From assembly GCF_910592395.1 (NCBI RefSeq), contig NC_088315.1, positions 4,902,501 to 4,966,500 of the forward strand: a stretch of DNA of 64,000 nt, read 5' to 3'. The DNA is from Lineus longissimus. Its lineage: Eukaryota; Nemertea; Pilidiophora; Heteronemertea; Lineidae. A program made the translations under genes and the position numbers. The notes beneath the pieces were generated by a model. The model did no database searches. It worked only from the letters and a program-made list of their open reading frames with translations, and was not told where the DNA came from. The stretch's first letter is position 1. Every line of letters starts with the position of its first letter. Shown in pieces: positions 22,960 to 34,905 of this stretch.

Positions 22960-25900
22960 TCTTCACCCAAAATAATCTCAATGGCCATCTTTGTGTGAAT
23001 TCTAACTCGTTATGGATACGTTTCAAGCTGCTTCTTTTCTTTGTAAGTGTGCACGCATATCAACCAAGCCATCTAAAAGTCAACTCAGGACTCCCGCGAG
23101 ATACCATGGTCATTAGGGGTCACTGGTTGCGCAATGCGCCGCTCTCTAATTTTGAAGATAAAACTGTTGATAACCTCTCCTGCAGTGGAGATATGAAAGT
23201 GATAACCTGTGGCACGTATGGCTGATGTATCGTATTGCCAGGTTCACTTTGTTTGCCTGCGACTTCTGGATTTCATTGCTCAATTGATGGAGATCGTGTT
23301 GATACGGACACGATTGAACATAGTCTGCGCCATACACTCCTAAAATATTGGGACACACAGGTTTATCGTTGGCCGTTTTGGCACTGAAGAAGCACCATTG
23401 TTCTCAGTAGACTCCACCCTGTAGAATCTTACATTCAAGAATGAGCCGAACTATTACAAAGTAGGCCTATCTCAAATCCAAATTTAGGTAAAATATCATT
23501 TTTTGAGCGAATGGAGTAGGCAAGTTCACCGAGTGTACTTTTTTTCCGTCTTATCCATCTGACCATTTAAGTTAATTACAGAAGTGGCCATCAATACCAC
23601 TTTTACAAATTGAAGTCCATGTAAAATCACACTTGCTTTTGTCATGAGGGCACTTAGTCCCCCGGTGATAAGGTTTCTCAATATTGCAAACATTTACAAA
23701 TAGTCCAAGCTAATGGAGTTACACAAAGTAAATTGAACAACACTTGTCAAATCACAAAAGGCGCTATCTCTTGACTTAATGGTGCAATAAGTCCATGGAC
23801 CCCCTACGGTTTCGCCCCCTGTCCCAGCGGGGTACACTAGGCCCCATTACCCAATAATCACCATAATAATAGACTAAATCAGTCCAATTCCACGCATACC
23901 CCCAACAACAGACACTAAAACTAACTTATCATGACTGTAACATTATAATCATCCAAACAAAAAAGAACATTCTTCACATCGTCACCTGCGCAAATTTGGA
24001 GAGAAATCGTCCAGAAAACCAAGGTTTTTGTTACGTAATCACAGGTCATCTGCAGCGGTCCCTTTCAACTGCCCAGACACCGACCCAAGTCCTTAATTTG
24101 GGGATTCCGCCCCCTGGATTTGCATCGGTCTTTGCATGTCCTTTAGCACAATTTTGTTACTCGACTTGGCAAGCAACAATACGCTGTCAAGTCGGATCCT
24201 CGCCAACAGCCTTTGAAAGCCATTCACGCCAACTGGAACATTGAGAGGAACAAACCCTACCCCAACCAGTCGGAATAATCAAGCCATCATTACACTGTAT
24301 TTTGCCGTAATTACAGGATTAGGTCTTGCTGTATTGCAAGCAGACCCCAGCCGAGAGAACCCCATCTGCGTTGCGCTAACCCCAGGCCCCCGGGATCACA
24401 TTTGCCTAATGACGACAAATACCAAAAACATGATCGAATCCACCACAAGTCGACAGAATCGCACTGTACAATCACAACAGCTTTCGACACAAAATGTATA
24501 TAGGACAGCCAATTGCAGGTGAAACAGTATCTACATTGGCGACGATTTTCCACAATTTTGTGCCATTCAGATGTCACAGGAGGTTTGTTGTATGAGTCTG
24601 ACGACTGATGAATTTCTTCACCGTCTTACTGGGTATTACGGGGAGACGTTGAAGAAAGTCTTAACTTTTTCTTGGAAACTTGTCTTTCGTTTGCCATAAA
24701 ATTCCATCGTTAACTACAACTCAAATACCTTGCATTTTCGTGAGACACCAATCCCTAAAAATCAAGAAATTTACCAATTTCTCCGTCATGAGTCTTTATT
24801 ATACAAACGTCTAGACCCCGTCCCGACAGCCTGCCATTCCATACTTCATTAGATGGATAACGTTTGCTTAATTAGTTAGTAAGAATTGTTCATCAGGTCA
24901 ATTAGTTCGATTAGTTGGTAGGAATCTGGCGAGGTTTGCTAATTCCTTTCGTGTTATTGCTGTAATATCGGCACACCTGTCGTTGGCAAGCATTGTGGAG
25001 ACCAAGGGAAGGCGGGGTACGTTTGGCCAACAGAATATAGTTGTGTGTGCCAAAACCTCCCTAAAATCTATATTCGTTCTCAGGAGACAAATAAGTTGTA
25101 TCAAAGAGTCCCACTGCGTTTTTTTCCTTCAGATGAATCAACTAAATACATCGTGGCTGATACTGCATGTGGCTACCACCCAATAAGTGTATTCATTACG
25201 TTTTTTAGCCCTTGTCGCTTTAGGCCTATCGGCCTCATGATAACTGTTTCGTGGGAGTCGATGTTATCAAGATTAGCCCTGGTAGCCCTTTGTTAACACA
25301 GTTGAACAATAGGAATTTAGGCCGAGGTGCGAACGGCTTTTGTTCAACGACAATAGAACATGTATTGGACTAGGCCCGAATCCTTTTAACTGCGAGATAG
25401 GGGCAACAAAAACTTTAAAATCGTGGCTCGTAGAGATTCCTGTGTGGCTACCATTAAAAAAGTGTATTTTGAGTCAAAGAGCCAGCGATGAAGTACATAT
25501 GTCATTTTCTGGAATAAAAAGTACTGTAACCCAATAATGTAGATCATCTGTTCTATCGATGACGTATTCTTCGATCCACCCTTCATAAGGTATCAGTTGT
25601 TGTTCTTGAAAAAAATACGTTGCCAAATATATCGCTTACCAATATTTCTACGTATTCCTTTGCTCCGTCACGATATGTATACAAAACTGATATAAGGTTG
25701 ATCGCCGAAGCATGATATATCATGGTATCAATAGGGCACTTTTTCAGAAAAAAAACGCAGCCGTAACCCAGCAGTATACATTCCTAAAAGCACTATGCAT
25801 TAAGCCAACGGTATCTTTTACAACCAGTTTCCATGCGTGCAAAAAAATGATACAGTTATTGGTATACGGATCAAGGATAATAGTCACTCTTATCGCAGTT

Positions 25901-26790
25901 GCCGGTCCTCTACTTATTTGACCACATTCGGTGCGAAGGCCGTTTTTCAGCTTTAGTTACCTTCAAGTGGAACGCGTGCAAAGCTGACATGCTCGGCAAC
26001 GGTATCTTCTTGCGGCTGATCCTTTTGAAGAGGGTTTAAGCAAAGGGGTATGGGCATCCCTCAGCTACCACCACATATGGAATCTAATACTATTGCTGCA
26101 CCGCAGCGGTCACTGTGATATCATTTACCTGCATCTAGAACATCTCCAGTGAAAAAAAAAACTTTTTTGTGCATTGACCAACCATCTATACAACTGCCGT
26201 AAAATGACTTTGCGACTTTACCGTAGAGCGTATACGATTAGTCACCATTGTGATACTGCATCTCCGCCTGATATTTTAGAGTCTAGAATATCATCAACTC
26301 TGGTCAGATCTGTCTTATAAAATCTCGCCTGTGGGTACTATGGTAAATTTGCCCGCTAATATTCTGCTGGACAGTTGTTTATCATCTTTGATATCCAGTT
26401 AATTTGCTTTGGAAAGGAGAAGTTATAAATTTGATACGGCAATTTTCATGCCACCTCTACCGCTTCTAGTGGCAGGTGCGCGGCAGGCTGGTCGTGATGG
26501 TTGACATCAGTAAGTTTGGTGCCGTGCTTCTTGGTGGAAATCGGGCGCCTGTTTTGAGGAAAGAAAATACAATTTGTACAAGAGTATTGACTAATTGACT
26601 GAAATCATTTACATTGATAATACTCATTTGGAGGCAGCTATGGAATTTGAAGAAAAAAATACAAGGCTGCGTTTTTTGCCCAGAGCCGCTGGCTTAGCTG
26701 ACCTTGTCAGTTGACAGGGAATTTGACTCTCGTAGGAGAAGCGAGGGGTCAAGGACGTGGTATGAAATCAGGCAGATGGAATCTTACAGA
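22960..26790. other. Spacer
   Basis: Frames up to 125 codons (22848-23225) lie in AT-rich sequence partly made of the tandem duplication. 23.7-24.4 kb is C-rich, with an octamer ATTTGCAT near 24118. No motif-bearing ORF or RNA gene was seen. Confidence 0.4.
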
Positions 26791-26797
26791 TTCCAAG

Positions 26798-26855
26798 ATG
26801 GCGATCGGCACCACATACCCACCAGAACAACCGACGCATCACTTCACTCTTCAAG
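26798..26855 (+). CDS. Candidate first coding exon
   Basis: CCAAGATGGCGATC gives a YY1/Kozak-like start. The 19 codons (MAIGTTYPPEQPTHHFTLQ) end at CTTCAAG|GTGAAA, a reasonable splice donor at 26856. The peptide is proline- and threonine-rich like many disordered N-termini. The frame is also open upstream to 26711 and downstream to 26920, so it may simply be part of a longer chance ORF. No partner exon was identified. Confidence 0.25.
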
Positions 26856-26859
26856 GTGA

Positions 26860-27825
26860 AATTATGACGGGTCGGTTTCGCAATTTTCAAAGTTCTTGGA
26901 TGCAGAAGTCACGTGACTGAGGGAAATAGGCAATCACTGGCAATGTATGAGAGGCTTGGATCATGTATCCCAGCACCACCAGTCAACGTCTGAACCATCC
27001 AGCTAAATGACATCACTAATTTCCCCCTTGATGAAAAATATCAAATCTGATGTCCCGTTCAAACAAAACGTGTAGTGCATGCGCCACGAACTGGCGTCAA
27101 GAATCGATCCCCCATCATTAAGGGCCATTATCGCCTGCCTCTGTAACAAGTCCTCGGGATATTTGACTTTGATAAGACACAACAGAAGGATCGCCTCGAG
27201 AAAGATGTTTATCACTTTCTCAAACGACGGCGCAATCAACTCCTGTTTTCTCCAAGGGGTTGTTGAGTTAGTTGTCATTGTTTTAATGTCCTTTGTTTTA
27301 CCGTGGTTTACCATTGAGTTGTATATTATTCTTCGTTGTACTATTTAAATTTAAAGTTGGTCCTTTGGAAGCAACATATCGAATTCAAAAGACATGGTGA
27401 CCTTTTTTGCTCCGATCTGCTGAGTTCATAGTCATGAAAGAAACGTGAACCGGTGGGATAACAACAACAACAATTTTCTAAAAGTAGACAAATTGACGGA
27501 ACGGAGTTACATAACTATGATACAAATGTTAAATGGGTTTCCTCGACGATCACGTAACTCTTCTCCACTAAGCTTATCATACATATATCTAAAAGGACAC
27601 CAGGTGTCGAAACTATGCGTGGATTAAGGGTTCTGTCCCCGCTAGCTTTCGCACCACGCACGAAGATAATATCTCAGTTTCCGATAAGGCATTACATAAT
27701 CCATGTGACGAAATGATAAAAAAGAAAATGGATGAAATAATGATGAGACCATGATCAGAGCTTGTCCTTAGGCACGCAGCACCAGTTTCAACCCATGTCT
27801 TTGAGGGATCCGGCTTATCCTTTTG
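26860..27825. other. Spacer
   Basis: Two overlapping frames of 103 (minus) and 89 (plus) codons around 27003-27348 have no recognised motif. A short ACA run lies near 27463. Confidence 0.4.
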
Positions 27826-27831
27826 AAAGGG

Positions 27832-28356
27832 ATGTCGTGTGAAAAAGGCACGAAAGGGACCAAAGATATGTCGTCGCGGGATTACAAGGTAATCCTTTCC
27901 GGGAAGGCTTCAATTCTGTCATCTGGCGCCGAAATACTTCATGATACCCCGGGTGACACAAATCACCGTGTTGTCTATCAAGTCACCAGGTACATCTTTA
28001 AGAAGGAGAAAACAACAAATAAAGGGTTTTGTTTGCCGACGAGGGATGGGAATCTTGTAGACGAAGTGTCTCCAGAAGACGCACCCCAGCGCCAGAACGC
28101 ACGCCACAAATGCCCCTGCGGGTCCTTCCCTAACATTGGGATGTCATCCGCTGCCATGGCTGTGTGTACACGCCGCAATCCGATTGCAATGTTTGGCCAC
28201 CATTTTAGGTTTTATCGTGATAATGCTAGGAATTTATATAGATTGCTTTGTGACAATGAAAGGAATTTATATCATGTTTTCAAAGGTAATGTTAATAGAG
28301 ATGCAGTTGTTATGGGATGTTTCTCAAATAGGTTGGATTCTTACTTTTTGGTGTGA
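27832..28356 (+). CDS. Longest ORF, 174 residues, unrecognised
   Basis: The first in-frame ATG is at 27832; the frame is open from 27823. The product starts MSCEKGTKGTKDMSSRDYK, is hydrophilic and basic for about 100 residues, and has a small cysteine pair (HKCPCGS). It ends with two 11-residue repeats (DNARNLYRLL and DNERNLYHVF), encoded by a 33-bp duplication. Base composition is mixed: GC-rich in the middle, AT-rich at the end. A donor-like CAAG|GTAATC at 27889 could end an early exon. Minus-strand frames of 62-66 codons also overlap. Length is at the edge of chance expectation. Confidence 0.28.
   Translation: MSCEKGTKGTKDMSSRDYKVILSGKASILSSGAEILHDTPGDTNHRVVYQVTRYIFKKEKTTNKGFCLPTRDGNLVDEVSPEDAPQRQNARHKCPCGSFPNIGMSSAAMAVCTRRNPIAMFGHHFRFYRDNARNLYRLLCDNERNLYHVFKGNVNRDAVVMGCFSNRLDSYFLV
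28216..28283. repeat. 33-bp direct duplication
   Basis: GTGAxAATGxxAGGAATTTATAT occurs at 28217 and 28250. The unit is a multiple of three, so it keeps the frame of the overlapping ORF. Confidence 0.65.
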
Positions 28357-29379
28357 TATCAAGGGAAATATTTTCACCAGGCAATCTGCATGCTCACATA
28401 CGTACCTGCAAACTTGTCGGAAAATTATTACTATTACTAAATGAAAATTTCAACAAAACATGGTACCTCCGTAAATTAATAACTTAGTTGAATAATGTTT
28501 CAGGTTTTTTAAACACAGTATTTATTCATTTGTCTGATTCTATATACTCTGTTGATACCAAGGTTTATCCGGCCATCAAACAACATGAAATCACGAAAAA
28601 TAATTTACCTTTCTGTAATAAATCATGAAATTTCGATGTTAAAAAGATCTTATTTGGACGAAATCTGACCAATATTTGGTTTGAGTCGCAAGCAGAAAGC
28701 AAGTTGCGTGTCCAATCAATTTGACTTTAGTTGGGATGCATGGTCCCGGAAAATCTGCGGGCTAGGACAATTAGGCAAAAAAATGCACGCATGAGTTTTG
28801 GTAATCATCGCTAATTTTCATAAATCAGAAGTTTTATCAAAAATATTTCATGCAATTCAAACCGGTGTTTGTATTGTGCTGGTGTCACGATAGTGCAAAA
28901 CACAAGAATACATAAGGAGACAATGGGGAACATTTACGGGACACGACATACGCTTGACAGATGAGACTTGGCGATTTTAGGAGATGAGTAGTAGGACAAA
29001 AGGCCGACAATGCCGGCTAATTTGTTTACAGTCGTTTTATTGCTGTTAAATCAGGTTTTGCGGAAATATTGTCAGCGCTTATAGTTGTTAAACATACCAT
29101 ATTCAAAGGGTGCGAGGGGTGTAATACGAGTCTTGGCAATGTATTCTTGTATCCGTTTGTAAGAACGTGGTACCTTAAACAAATACCCAATATTTTTGAC
29201 AGTACCTCATAAGAGCTATCAGATATCAATTGTCAAGAACATAAGAAAATAAGATGCCATCTTCTTTGTCCAAAAGACATTGATGTCTCTTATCCAATAG
29301 TTATAATGTTACAATTATGCGTTAAACATTGGAATTCCAGTAGCAGGCACTATCAGAGGTTAATCGATACGGTTTCGTA

Positions 29380-29580
29380 ATTGCCCCCCACACAGGTGGA
29401 TTGTCGCCGATGGGCGGGTGACAGTTGCAGGGTCAATCCTGTGACATCTCTCAGCGAGTTTGACAGCTAGGGTGTAGTATTACACAATAATGCGATGATA
29501 ACGCGAAAATAATAAGCTAATGATTAGCTAGTGATGAAAATGGTAAGATGTCAATAATTGTCATGAGGTTTTTTTACAAG
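29380..29580. promoter_or_regulatory. Candidate enhancer: TALE, E-box and homeodomain sites
   Basis: The block contains CAGGTG (E-box), GGTGACAG and TTGACAG (TALE/Meis-type), a symmetric AGCTAA-TGA-TTAGCT at 29515-29529 with back-to-back TAAT cores, and a CAATAATTG. Each site is short and common; the density and the perfect 6-bp symmetric arms are what stand out. No target gene can be named. Confidence 0.2.
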
Positions 29581-30161
29581 ATTTCTTGGATAATAAAAAA
29601 GGACATGTCTTTTAAGAAGTTCGGTGACCCCTAAGTGACTTCGTTCAGGTGTTTCGGTACAAGGATTTTTTAGAAGATCTCGTCCTACACACATTGACAT
29701 CAGAAAGATTCAGAACTGATAAGTTCTTGGAAGACCATGAATTGCCCAAGAAAACATACAGAATCAGTCGTTTTGATAATTAGGGCTTCCCAATTATCTT
29801 TCCTCACATGCAGGTGCTAAATAGACATTGAGTACAGTACATCAAATGTGTAATATCACCCTTGCTAAAAAAAACTTGTTCTGTCCTTTCAGGAAGACGT
29901 CCAGGGTATAGTTTGGTTTTCCTAACTAAAGGTAAGTTACTCACTAATTGCTTATCAAGTTGGATGTACATAACTTCCGAGAATGATGTTAGTGTGAACT
30001 GGAGAAATCAGTTATGGACCTACGGCATTGTCTTTGTTCACGAAATGTTTTGTTCTGACAAGAAGATGATAAACCAGGAGTAACAGCTTCGATGCTTTCG
30101 ACGTGATGTGATTGGCAAAGTTTTATTCCCTTACCCCATTCACCATCTCTTACAACAATGT

Positions 30162-30243
30162 ATTGTAGTTACAATGACGCGTGTAACAGTACATTAATGT
30201 AGTAATGCATTGTGTACCGTTACACGTGTGTTGTGTGTACATT
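30162..30243. ncRNA. Long imperfect hairpin, pre-miRNA-like
   Basis: The arms 30162-30193 and about 30213-30243 pair over roughly 30 positions. An inner block, CGCGTGTAACAGTACA against TGTACCGTTACACGTG, has one G-U and one A-C. An outer part pairs TTGTA/TACAx and ACAA/TTGT, separated by small internal loops. The terminal loop is about 19 bases. Size, bulge pattern and loop fit an animal pre-miRNA, but no known seed is recognised. Simple inverted-repeat or MITE origin is equally possible. Confidence 0.3.
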
Positions 30244-31781
30244 TGCATGACAAGATAGACATCCTCTGAGGGCTCTACTTGACCCTGGCGTAGTACGTCT
30301 TAATATTTAACAACATCGTGTCGTCAAGATCAATAGTTCCCCACACAGTTGATCGATAGATTCCTTGGAAATGTTCCTTTTGCGAAAAATTAGATGAGCA
30401 ACGTGATGTGCGGTCTTTTGATCGAGAAAAATAAGCCGATATATTTTATTGACTTTGAGAAGCGTTGCTGATTTCAGGGTTCAAGAATGACGTGCATCAG
30501 AAACACATGTACATGTATATATTTTTACAATCATGAACACTCAAATATTAGTTATTTATGATATAGGGACGTGATACAAGATTTCTAAAATACGCTGGTG
30601 TCATTTTTATGCATTTCCACAATACTGTACATGGCTACAGAGGAGTAAAATAATGCTTCGTTTGAAAATAACGGTTTTTCTGATGAGTTGTGAGAGCGAC
30701 GTGCATGGTAAACTACCACGAAAAAAAAGTTTTGAAGAAGCATCAACAGCCCTATTAGCAAATCAGTAATACGATTCATGTGAATTTGACTTACGTTGAT
30801 AGCTTCAAAGTAAACATTTTTATCCGAGTGAATCTAAAACCATGCAAGGTTTAAAAAACTTGATGTTGAAGGTGTACATTTCAGAATCACACCACCATTC
30901 ACAAACCGATTCACTCGAAAAAGCAATGAGCAAAACTCACACGACGGGAGTATCAAATGTGAGGGATCGTGGGTGCAAACTTCGTATGAAAGGTTTCAAA
31001 ATACAGATTTTAGAGTCAACATTTCAATATTGGAAGATCTGAAATTTTCCGCAAAGGACCTTGTTTTATTGTTAAATGACCCACGGGATTCCGGAGGGAT
31101 TCGCAGTGGAATGTTAGCGTTCTCAAAACATATCATTAAAAGCGAACGTATGTGTTTCAAAGGATAGGAAATTCAGAATGAACGCTCAATTCGCCCGTGC
31201 TTCTGGGCACTTTGCGTTATAACCGGACATTGGGTGCAGGTGGGTTGGATTGCGAAGCCAGAGAGGTGCACAGATGAAAACTCTCGGGAAAGGTTATTTA
31301 GGAAAGGGCAGAGGGGACCACCCAGACACTCACAATGATATTTGGAGGCAATTTTGTTTACCATTGTACTGGTTTGAAATTATATTCACTCACTAGTTAG
31401 TAGCGTATCAAACTCAGCAAATATTTAATTACTCGATAGCTGTAATGACCACTGACATGTGTCAGACTCTGTCAATATTGTGTCAGTCAAAACAGTGAGC
31501 TTCAAGCTTAAATTCAGATGTCGTTCATCTCATCTGAGGAAAAAATTGAATTCCCATTTAATTTACGAAAATATATCAATCAGTCAATCAGTGTTAACTG
31601 TTCGCGTTTCATTTTCAAGATAAATGCCCTTTTTTATATTGTCATTATGACAAAGCGTTTTATGGAAGGATTCCATTCGAATCTATTTTCAAATTTGCCA
31701 TATCTGTTTGTGAGTAATTTTTGCAGTTTCTGTCGCAGAAATCGGATTTCGTTTCGGACAAAGGACAGCTGTGAACTTGGA

Positions 31782-31788
31782 TATAAAA
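31782..31788 (+). promoter_or_regulatory. TATA box upstream of small secreted ORF
   Basis: TATAAAA sits 71 bases before the ATG at 31853. A start site about 30 bases downstream would leave a leader of around 40 bases. Confidence 0.35.
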
Positions 31789-31852
31789 CGAACCTTGTTC
31801 ACCAGTCCTCAAGGAACTTTCCAACTGATTAACCAAGTTCGGATTCGAGGGT

Positions 31853-32023
31853 ATGTTTCCCATCCTAGCTACCAAAATAACACATGTGCTCCTGCTGGCC
31901 TTATTTGTTTTTCCTATCTTCAGTTCTTTGCCCATTCGACTGGAATCGAACCATCAGACCCCGGCCGAAAACGCGACATCAGCAGCGCCAGCGCGGCCGC
32001 GCTTCCTCGCAAAATATCGCTGA
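31853..32023 (+). CDS. Putative small secreted peptide, 56 residues
   Basis: The ORF starts MFPILATKITHVLLLALFVF and has a textbook signal peptide: a lysine in the n-region, a leucine/phenylalanine core, then PIFSS before a likely cleavage near residue 25. The mature part, about 31 residues, is polar with an N-glycosylation-like NAT and ends RFLAKYR. It has no cysteine, and no dibasic site or C-terminal glycine, so it is not an obvious amidated neuropeptide precursor. Codons in the second half are GC-rich against AT-rich flanks. GTAAAC follows the TGA directly, so a donor there would retain the stop. A TATA box lies 71 bases upstream. Family unknown. Confidence 0.37.
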   Translation: MFPILATKITHVLLLALFVFPIFSSLPIRLESNHQTPAENATSAAPARPRFLAKYR

Positions 32024-32029
32024 GTAAAC

Positions 32030-33270
32030 ACGGAGATCTGAGCTTAGCCATCGGACATATCAGATCGTCTCGAATGTATTTTCAAAAGTAACTCAAGAGG
32101 AAAATCTGTCCCCGGCCTGTGACACCTTAGCGCTCGTTCATGCTCCTATGGGTCTTGCTAAACATCCCGATAGCTCGTTGCGATCTCTCGCCCAAAGCCT
32201 GTGCCCCGCATTAACTTGTTCAACATAGAAGGCCAGAGTCATCTCAAATGTGTAGTTTTCATAGAACTTGCTAAATGATTGTTAAATGTGGCGATAAAAT
32301 GGTAGTATTTTTCTCCGCCCGGGTTATGATCCTATCACACGAGGTGCAAGAATTTGCGAAATTTAACCGGATTTCAAAGCATTTTGTTTTTTCTTCCGCG
32401 TGTTTGGTTCGGCACCTAAGTATCAACACTACGACTCGTGCTGTTCATATTCCCATTGAAATGACATTTCTGACACTGTATCAGTTAGATACCCGCAATT
32501 GCAATTTCATCACTTGATTTCAAAGGCTACATTATGTTTCTTTAGGAACACACAAGGAGAACTTGCACTGCTTTATTCCAAGGCCTGTTTTAAATGTCTT
32601 GTCTTACCATTTGAAGCCCCCTAGTCATCTATTTAATCTCCTTTTTTAAATTTTAAGATTCAGCTGTGAAGAAGGTTTTCTCAGGACCTAAAAGACCTCT
32701 GACCGGTCAGCTATTTTCATGATGGATAGCAATCTCCCGACAGAAATCACCAAGGGAAAGAATAAATGGGGATTTTTTGTGTGCCCTTATCGTTCCCAAT
32801 TCTGTTACCTTTTAACTTTTTCTGGGTTGACAGTGAGAATTGTCCTTCTATCTTGTCTCATTGATCAAACTTACAGCTGAAACGAGAAATCAATGAATCG
32901 CTATCATTACAACCGTCCTCTCCGGGAATGCACAGGTGTCTTTCACGCATGCGTACTGACTCTTCACAGTTTTCACAGGTGATCAATATATAAGATACGC
33001 CTGCAATCGACATAATTTTGCCATATCTCTCGCGCCACACCTCAGTGCGTCTTAGCGAAAAGCGAATAATTGCCTAATGGGACTGCGCAAATGCTCCCAA
33101 TACGAAAATCACGCCTTGAGCAGAAAATCACTCCCAGTTATAGAAATTTTTCCCGCAGAGTCGGAACGAAGTAGAAAAAAGCGTTCATTAGCTACGTTGA
33201 TTTCACCCAGTGCACACAGGGATGATTGTACATGATCGAGTGTACATGAACAAGCATAATGCATTGGTGA
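32030..33270. other. Spacer
   Basis: Only short frames of 60-80 codons without motifs. No repeats were noted. Confidence 0.45.
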
Positions 33271-33276
33271 GTTTGG

Positions 33277-33582
33277 CTAGCTTGGGGTGATTTGGACCTG
33301 AGGCCTGTTACACTCCTGTGAAGGTTCTACGCTTTCGGCGCGACAGGCCCCTTCGACCTTCAACGATGGTGTTTTTTTGAATGATTGGCAACTGAACTGT
33401 AAAGTGACGCCATCACTTGGAGAAATTGACGCGGTTTTTTGCCTGCCCTTTGGAACGCCCATGAATGAGATGGAAAGAAACTTGGACAGAAATGCTAATC
33501 CACAGGGAGACTTTTTTTGTTGATTTATTTCTTTGGTCGAAGCAGTTGTGATTGACAATTGATTAAAAGTTACAGTTGACAA
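33277..33582 (-). CDS. Unrecognised Ser/Gln-rich ORF
   Basis: The minus frame is open for about 112 codons to a TAG at 33277. The only internal ATG-led product has 61 residues beginning MGVPKGRQKTASISPSDG, a hydrophilic, serine-, glutamine- and proline-rich sequence with three cysteines. The tract before this ATG is pyrimidine-rich on the minus strand (TTTCTTTCCATCTCATTC), which could be part of an acceptor. Composition is protein-like; no domain is seen. Confidence 0.22.
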   Translation of the reverse strand: MSTVTFNQLSITTASTKEINQQKKSPCGLAFLSKFLSISFMGVPKGRQKTASISPSDGVTLQFSCQSFKKTPSLKVEGACRAESVEPSQECNRPQVQITPS

Positions 33583-34205
33583 TCGATGTTGATGAAAGGC
33601 ATTACCAAGCTTGGTTTACAAAGAGTTCACCATGTCATTTGTAACGCGTCACTTGGGGACGACTAGTCATATTTCCAAAGAGCGGGCTACATAGGATTCA
33701 CGGTGTCACGTTTTGCCCTCATGTCATGCATTCAAGTCTGAGTTCATGGATAAACATGTTCGTGACAAGTGGCATGTGGCACGCGAACCGTGACAACGTA
33801 AATCCCAGCTTATTTGTATACGTGGTAAATAATTTGACAGGCGAATTTCAGCCATCTACCACATGGGGACGCCACGTGTCCTATTTCCTTTGACCCTTTC
33901 AAACTTACAATACATTCAGAATTTTGTCACCAGTGTCATACCCTTGCAAGAATCGGCGCATCAGTTATGTCAGTTGTCTCCACGCATTTTCTGCCTTTGT
34001 CATTGACTCCCTATGCTGATGGAATATCGGGGTGTTGAAATCCCATAGACTTTGATCTAAGTCCTACTTTATCAGTTAACTACAGTTTTAAAAATAAGTA
34101 TATCATGCTCGTACTTTGACGTCATAGACTATGCATCGATTTGGACTGTAAACATGGTAGGGCAGTAGGCTTATAGCTTTTTTTGACACAAACATGATGA
34201 AAGTT

Positions 34206-34238
34206 CGGACACTATACGTCGAAAACGCATAGTGTCCG
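34206..34238. other. Perfect 10-bp hairpin
   Basis: CGGACACTAT and ATAGTGTCCG flank 13 bases, with two more CG pairs inside after one mismatch. No poly-U follows. It could be a cruciform or protein-binding palindrome. Confidence 0.7.
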
Positions 34239-34878
34239 CTTTGACGTTTTGACATGACCATTGCCATGTTACCAAAAAAGAACATTCTACGTTTCATGTA
34301 CGTGACCACAAGGTGCAGCTTCGTAACTTTCACGCAGGAATAGTCAGGGCGTTGTTTCAGCTCAAAGAGATCAGCTAATGAGCCGTAGGATTTCGAGTGC
34401 CCTAAGTCCATCAGAGAAATAATCAACCATTGTTTGCGAGGGCGAAGAACAAAGGATTTATGATGAAAAATTCACCACATCACGACAACCTGTTTGTTAA
34501 AGCAGGTAAAGCGAGAAGAAAACAAACTAGGATACCCAGTATTATACGTTGAACAAGGTCCCTACCATGTTTAAGCAATATGGTTACAATATCAATATAA
34601 TAGCAATTAATTTTCTCTACAAATATATTCTTTTATTGCGTAGTTCAAAGTAGCCGGGGCGCGTTCAAGGTGTATGGGCCCTTGAATAAGTAATGATGTT
34701 TTTCATCACTAGGGGCGCGTATGCGTCAACGCTATTGAAAGCCTTTTCCAGATATTATTATGAGGACTTGCACACGACGGTGTGAAAATTGATATTGGTG
34801 ATATAAAACTGTCGATTTAGGTCACTAAAGTGGCTTAAAGGAATCAGCTCTATTAAGACAACGCTCTAATGCGACTGA

Positions 34879-34905
34879 CACCGGAAGTAGAAAAACTGCC
34901 ATCTT
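34879..34905 (-). promoter_or_regulatory. ETS plus YY1-type site pair
   Basis: CACCGGAAGT at 34879 lies 9 bases from GCCATCTT at 34898. On the minus strand this reads AAGATGGC then ACTTCCGG, a pairing common at animal housekeeping promoters. The minus ATG gives only 25 codons, so a gene start is not shown. Confidence 0.2.

Larger units (their letters stand above)
28360..31775. other. Spacer with hairpin and regulatory-like block
   Basis: No supported protein gene. Within it are the binding-site cluster at 29380-29580 and the long hairpin at 30162-30243, listed separately. Confidence 0.4.
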
